Below, piece after piece: positions 60,469 to 64,000 of a stretch of 64,000 bases of DNA. The stretch's first letter is position 1. Each line of letters opens with the position of its first letter. The notes under the pieces were generated by a model that worked only from the letters and a program-made list of their open reading frames with translations, did not search any database and had not been told where the DNA came from. Made by a program: the position numbers and the translations under genes. Origin of the DNA: Epilithonimonas xixisoli. GTDB lineage: Bacteria > Bacteroidota > Bacteroidia > Flavobacteriales > Weeksellaceae. Location of the stretch: contig NZ_SOEO01000001.1 in NCBI RefSeq assembly GCF_004365655.1, positions 620,001-684,000 of the forward strand. The letters run 5' to 3'.

Positions 60469-61440
60469 TTACAAAACCTCATTCTTAAAATAATCTGCCG
60501 TAAACACATTATCTTGTACTTTCTCTGTATATTTTTTCACCCACTCGGGATAGTAATAAGTCGCCTGCAGAACGTTATTTCTCAGCGTGAACTTTGCAAA
60601 TGGCTTGCCAATCACAGGCACTTTTTTCAGTCCAAAAGTTTCGTTTGTCCCGTTATCAAATTTACAGTCCATTTCTCGCGCCCAAATCATCTCAAATTCC
60701 GTCTCACTGATTTTGCGAATCGGGTAGAAGTACATACATTGCCCGTGGTATTCGAACGCAAGACCGTCATCGCTAATATGCAAAATGACCATCCCATTGT
60801 TCCAATTTCCGGGAATGGTTTTCGAAACCGCTGGCGATTCTTCCCGATTGATGAATTGGATGTCGATGATTTTCCAATGGTTGTTTTCTTTCTGCAAAAT
60901 GACTTTGGAAAGTGGTTCATCTTTTCCTCCATAATTCAGATAAATGTCAATTGAAGCATTATTTTCATCAATTTGCTTGATGTTTTTTACCGAGAAATTG
61001 TTTGGTCTTTCCTGACTTTTAATCCAGTACATATAATACAAATCCGGACAGTAATCAGCAAAGTCATAAGCGTCGGCAGAATTATAGTCGTCATAATATT
61101 TGGTCGCCAAAAACTTGGAGCAAGTCAAAAGTCTTTCTTTTTCTTTATGGATGAATTTCTCCGAGATTGTTCCAATACTTCTCAATTTTTTGAAATAAGT
61201 TGCAGTGTCCAAAAGTGCTTTTCCATCTTTGTTTTTGACGATGTCATACTCATCAAATTCGTTTTTAAAATACCAATCGTAGAAGGAAGAACCGACTTTT
61301 TTGATGGTTTCTAAGTCGTCCTTAGTTTCAATTTTGATTGAATCTTTCTTTTCAGACTTCGGCGTTTCTACCGGCTCTGGTTTGTCTTTGCAACTGAAAA
61401 TTGTGCTTGCTGTGATGATTAAAATGAATAAGATTCTCAT
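60469..61440 (-). CDS. DUF3828-like lipoprotein
   Basis: 323 residues. Lipobox TIFSC (Cys17) after a short signal. The first mature domain (about 45-200) has the DUF3828-like opening VGSSFYDWYFKNEF, the DYCPDLYY region and the strand pair ILQKENNHWKIIDIQF. A second domain (about 205-323) starts at PGNWNNGMVILHISDDGLAF, looks like a small beta-rich lipocalin-like unit and contains Cys in HGQCMYF and EMDCKF. DUF3828 proteins are periplasmic and mostly unknown. The spacing to its neighbours (78 and 61 bp) is larger than inside the rest of the run, so it may have its own promoter. Confidence 0.7.
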   Translation of the reverse strand: MRILFILIITASTIFSCKDKPEPVETPKSEKKDSIKIETKDDLETIKKVGSSFYDWYFKNEFDEYDIVKNKDGKALLDTATYFKKLRSIGTISEKFIHKEKERLLTCSKFLATKYYDDYNSADAYDFADYCPDLYYMYWIKSQERPNNFSVKNIKQIDENNASIDIYLNYGGKDEPLSKVILQKENNHWKIIDIQFINREESPAVSKTIPGNWNNGMVILHISDDGLAFEYHGQCMYFYPIRKISETEFEMIWAREMDCKFDNGTNETFGLKKVPVIGKPFAKFTLRNNVLQATYYYPEWVKKYTEKVQDNVFTADYFKNEVL

Positions 61441-61501
61441 TGTGTTTTTATTTAAATTTTTAGCCCGACTAAATTTCTCCCTTTAGGGCTGGGGAAAAAT
61501 T

Positions 61502-62242
61502 TTAACCTGCAATCACCAATCGTATGAATTCCAGTCGCTTGTTTTTCAATTCAAATTGCCAGTTGTACATAAACTCAGTTTCCGAATGATAGTCCGAGAA
61601 CTCGTCAAAACCCTCAATGATTTTGGAATGCGTCATATAGTTGTAGTACAGATTCACGGATTGATCTTCCAAAGACACTTCATAAAGGATTTGCACAAAG
61701 CCGTTGTCCACTTTTACGGAATGCAGGCCTTTGTTTTTGTAATAATTAACATCATCCAGATTAATTTTCGAAAACACTTCCTTCAAAAGCTTTGAATTTT
61801 CTTTTCCATCTTGAGGATTATATGTAAAGTTGAATTGTGTTTTCAGCTCATTGGTTTTGTCGGCAAGAACCAAAGCTTTAAAAGATTTTAATTGATTGAT
61901 GATGAGATCTTTTTCCGCTTTCAGGATTTTGGTTCTGGATTGGAGCAATGTGGTATTTTGCTTTTCGATGGCGTTGAGACTGATGCTTTTGTTGTTTTTC
62001 TTGTTGCTGTACCAAGGTTTGGATTCGAAGTATTCTTGGAATCTTCCATTCTCAAATTCGTAGCCGTTTCGGGCGTAGATTTCGTTGGTCAGGATGCGGA
62101 TTTCTTCCAGATTCAGTTCACTGATTTGTTCTGGTTTAATGAGCCTTGTAGCGCAATCGGAGCAGTTTTTCAAGGTCTGAGCTTTATGAAATGGCGCAAA
62201 AAGCATTAGAATTAAACTTATTAAAATCGTGTTTTTCATCAT
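61502..62242 (-). CDS. YARHG-domain exported protein
   Basis: 246 residues. A signal peptide (about 1-21, ending HKAQ) is followed by two Cys (NCSDC) and the YARHG domain (about 34-92), clear from LTNEIYARNGYEFENGRF followed by QEYFESKPWY. The C-terminal part (about 105-246) is helical then beta-rich and unassigned. YARHG domains are extracellular and of unknown function, often in envelope proteins and peptidase-linked proteins. It is 14 bp before the next gene on its 3' side in genome order and belongs to the minus-strand run. Confidence 0.82.
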   Translation of the reverse strand: MMKNTILISLILMLFAPFHKAQTLKNCSDCATRLIKPEQISELNLEEIRILTNEIYARNGYEFENGRFQEYFESKPWYSNKKNNKSISLNAIEKQNTTLLQSRTKILKAEKDLIINQLKSFKALVLADKTNELKTQFNFTYNPQDGKENSKLLKEVFSKINLDDVNYYKNKGLHSVKVDNGFVQILYEVSLEDQSVNLYYNYMTHSKIIEGFDEFSDYHSETEFMYNWQFELKNKRLEFIRLVIAG

Positions 62243-62256
62243 TGATCAAATTATTT

Positions 62257-62553
62257 CTAAGTGTTTTTTAATTTAAAATACAAGATATTAATTAAAATCA
62301 TAACCAACGAGATTCCGCCCGCAATCATCGAAAACATCTGAAAAAACGCTTCCGAAAAAGCCCTTGATTCCGCATCACAGTCAATTGTACTTCCCCAAAT
62401 ATCAATTCCTTTTTCGCCCTCAAACATCGCATCATTACAAGCAGAATATTCCGGAATGATGAGCAACAAGTAAATCAACAGAATCGGAATCAAAAAGATA
62501 ACCAACAGAATATTGATGAATTTTAGGATTTTAAGTTTCTGCGCAACAGTCAT
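62257..62553 (-). CDS. Small two-helix membrane protein of unknown function
   Basis: 98 residues. Membrane helices at about 12-34 and 70-92 enclose a loop with two Cys (SACNDA, IDCDAE) and several acidic residues, which probably lies outside and may be disulfide-bonded. No family was recognised. It starts 3 bp after the stop of the preceding gene and is 14 bp from the YARHG gene, so all three are co-transcribed. Confidence 0.68.
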   Translation of the reverse strand: MTVAQKLKILKFINILLVIFLIPILLIYLLLIIPEYSACNDAMFEGEKGIDIWGSTIDCDAESRAFSEAFFQMFSMIAGGISLVMILINILYFKLKNT

Positions 62554-62556
62554 ATT

Positions 62557-63183
62557 TTAATACAATTGATTTTCAAACGGCACAAAACCCTGAAGTTTCG
62601 GTAACGGCTTCACCATTATTTTTTTCTTTTCCAAGACTGTGACTTCATCAGAACCCAATTGCTGAGATTCCACAGAATAATTTCCTGTGACCAAATCAAA
62701 CTTGGTTTCCGTCGTCGTGTTTTTTCCATCCCAGATCACATTAAAATAATGAATCAGTTCAAAATTCCCACTCTGAAATTTGAATTGATGTTGCGAATGA
62801 TTACCGTTTCGTTCGGTTAATATTTTCAAAATGCCATTATCGATTTCAATGTCTGGAATCACATTCCCAGCGTATTTCCCATCCTTGTGATATTGTGGCG
62901 TTAGAAGTTTTGTAGAGGAAGTTACTAACTTGTACTTCGAATCCTTTTGCTGAAAGAAAATCTCCAGTTGCAAAGGTCTGGTGACGTTAGCGGTATCCAT
63001 TGTGATGGTAACTTTATCCGCCAATCCATCGCCATTCAAATCCCCATTTTCTTCCCGAACCAAAGCCGTGAATGAACTCTTCGAAGTTTGGGTTTGCGCA
63101 TTGGCAAAAATGGAAAATCCCATTAAACTAATAATGATAAACTTTCTAATCATCGGAAATATGGTTGTGTGAATCTTCTTCAT
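62557..63183 (-). CDS. Exported calcium-loop protein, homologous to the C-terminal domain of the 58624-60390 product
   Basis: 208 residues from the ATG at 63181-63183, which overlaps the upstream stop as TAATG and so suggests translational coupling; an internal ATG at 63151-63153 gives a more compact signal peptide (MIRKFIIISLMGFSIFANAQ). The mature domain opens with a calcium-type loop GDLNGDGLADKVTITMD (about 46-62) and continues as strands EIFFQQKDSKYKLVT, NGILKILTERNGNH, FQSGNFELIHYF and FDLVTGNYSVES. The same order of motifs occurs in the larger protein four genes downstream. Family and function are unknown. Confidence 0.72.
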   Translation of the reverse strand: MKKIHTTIFPMIRKFIIISLMGFSIFANAQTQTSKSSFTALVREENGDLNGDGLADKVTITMDTANVTRPLQLEIFFQQKDSKYKLVTSSTKLLTPQYHKDGKYAGNVIPDIEIDNGILKILTERNGNHSQHQFKFQSGNFELIHYFNVIWDGKNTTTETKFDLVTGNYSVESQQLGSDEVTVLEKKKIMVKPLPKLQGFVPFENQLY

Positions 63184-63659
63184 TATTTAATTTTCTTCAG
63201 CGTCACCAAACCATAGTGAAGCCAAATCCCAAAGATGCCACTTTCCGTTTTAAAAGGTTTCTCGCCTTTCGGTTCAACGGTAGAGTTGGGTTCTGTTTGG
63301 CAGATGAAGAAATGCCCGCCGTCGATGCAGTTCATTTTGCCTGCTTTGTGAAGCGCAGTCCATCCGAATTCCTTGTACTCATAATCTTCCTCACTCTGCA
63401 AAAACCGTCTGACCAGGATCTCATCTTTCTTCGCGTCCCTTTTGGAACCAATAGTCCATCTCGCCAAGTCTGCTTCAAGCTTTGCAGGCACATCATCTGG
63501 CTTCAAATCTTTAGAACGTGAAATCACCAATGTATCTTGTATCACTGCATCGTTGTTGGGATGCACGCTGTAATTCCCAGACCAAATATCAGCTTCTTTC
63601 TTTTGGGAAAATGCATTGATGGAAATTAAGATTAAAATAAATAAAAAAGAGATTCTCAT
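63183..63659 (-). CDS. Exported protein of unknown function
   Basis: 158 residues from the ATG at 63657-63659, chosen because it opens a signal peptide (MRISFLFILILISINAFSQ); the longest frame would start at 63731, overlap the next gene and place the signal 24 residues inside. The mature part begins KKEADIWSGNYSVHPNND, a short beta protein with a Cys pair (MNCIDGGHFFICQ) that may be disulfide-linked and a final strand IFGIWLHYGLVTLKKI. No family was recognised with confidence. Its stop overlaps the start of the next gene by one base. Confidence 0.68.
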   Translation of the reverse strand: MRISFLFILILISINAFSQKKEADIWSGNYSVHPNNDAVIQDTLVISRSKDLKPDDVPAKLEADLARWTIGSKRDAKKDEILVRRFLQSEEDYEYKEFGWTALHKAGKMNCIDGGHFFICQTEPNSTVEPKGEKPFKTESGIFGIWLHYGLVTLKKIK

Positions 63660-63705
63660 TGTTTGAGTTTTAAATTTTATAATAAAGGATTCTAGAATTA
63701 TGTTT

Positions 63706-64000
63706 CTATTTGGTTTCATATATTGCCCCAATCCGCTTCCGAAACACTAAAAATTGAACCCCGTTAAAAATCAAATAAACAACTGCACAAACAAGAAACG
63801 TCGTAAAAATATGACTCCCCGCAGAATACAAATCTAAGCTTGCCATCAAAGCAAAAACCACCACACCAATTGGAATTGCGACAAAACTCAACAGTGATAA
63901 ATAATATCGGTTTCTAATCTCATCAATCAAATTAAGAAAAAAGGTGAGCGAACCAATCAACATTCCAATGAGAAAAGCGAGCGAATAACCAAGATTGATA
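63706..64000 (-). CDS. Membrane protein, start beyond the right window edge
   Basis: The frame stays open to the last base: upstream of the ATG at 63961-63963 the codons read INLGYSLAFLIG, themselves hydrophobic, so the protein almost surely continues outside the window. Visible are about three membrane helices (the edge segment, about 25-43 and 52-72 from the inner Met) and a basic C-terminus (FRKRIGAIYETK). No family was recognised. It belongs to the same minus-strand run. Confidence 0.65.
   Translation of the reverse strand, partial: INLGYSLAFLIGMLIGSLTFFLNLIDEIRNRYYLSLLSFVAIPIGVVVFALMASLDLYSAGSHIFTTFLVCAVVYLIFNGVQFLVFRKRIGAIYETK

Overview
The window is AT-rich DNA from a member of the Bacteroidota, most likely a flavobacterium of the Weeksellaceae (Chryseobacterium/Epilithonimonas group). 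The evidence is: two secreted proteins with type IX secretion (T9SS) type A C-terminal signals; a ResB-CcsA fusion; a tamB-tamL pair in which the TamA-like protein is a lipoprotein; a Bat-type TPR/BatD pair; many genes preceded by the Bacteroidota -7 element TAnnTTTG and few by Shine-Dalgarno sequences; and an E1-alpha/E2 pyruvate dehydrogenase pair without an adjacent E1-beta gene. No rRNA, tRNA, CRISPR array, prophage or insertion sequence was recognised. The genus is inferred from memory of gene families, not from a search.

Layout. 1-7.6 kb: an alpha/beta hydrolase cut by the left edge, a periplasmic MG2/TonB-plug protein, a T9SS beta-helix protein, an aldo/keto reductase, an RRM RNA-binding protein, and a PAP2 phosphatase with a BlaI-type regulator. 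7.7-10.4 kb: pdhA-aceF. 10.7-15 kb: a DUF2490 outer-membrane protein, a small HD-type alarmone hydrolase-like protein with a secreted partner, and FtsK. 15-18.3 kb: the cytochrome c maturation fusion. 18.4-22.8 kb: an outer-membrane beta-barrel receptor divergent from a histidine kinase/response regulator pair; three 11-bp-phased direct repeats lie between them. 22.9-31.3 kb: a PNGase F-like T9SS enzyme, an SPFH protein, an ABC exporter, BatC/BatD-like proteins, MarC and small proteins. 31.5-39 kb: tamB-tamL.

39-46 kb is a tripartite RND efflux operon (adaptor, pump, outer-membrane factor) preceded by its TetR gene. A palindrome, CTAAC-N3-GTTAR, occurs four times: three copies lie between tetR and the adaptor gene, and one overlaps the predicted tetR start site directly after a good TTTG-N21-TAGTTTTG promoter. 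46-50 kb: a second haloperoxidase-like hydrolase, then a compact bicupin / DUF1275 / peroxiredoxin / DsbA-like operon. 50-55 kb: a SRPBCC-like protein, a hybrid histidine kinase (CHASE3-like, HisKA, HATPase, REC, HPt), a LytTR response regulator and Dps. Seven intergenic palindromic or repeat elements of two or three families occur in the window, and most of them fall in 40-54 kb.

55.4-64 kb is an unbroken run of ten minus-strand genes, nearly all small exported proteins, lipoproteins or membrane proteins of unknown function (YARHG, DUF3828-like, PA3715-like and calcium-loop VCBS/FG-GAP-like domains). It is the least explained region. Two of its members share a homologous C-terminal domain. 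It could be a cell-envelope defence or immunity-type island, but the sequence alone does not show this.
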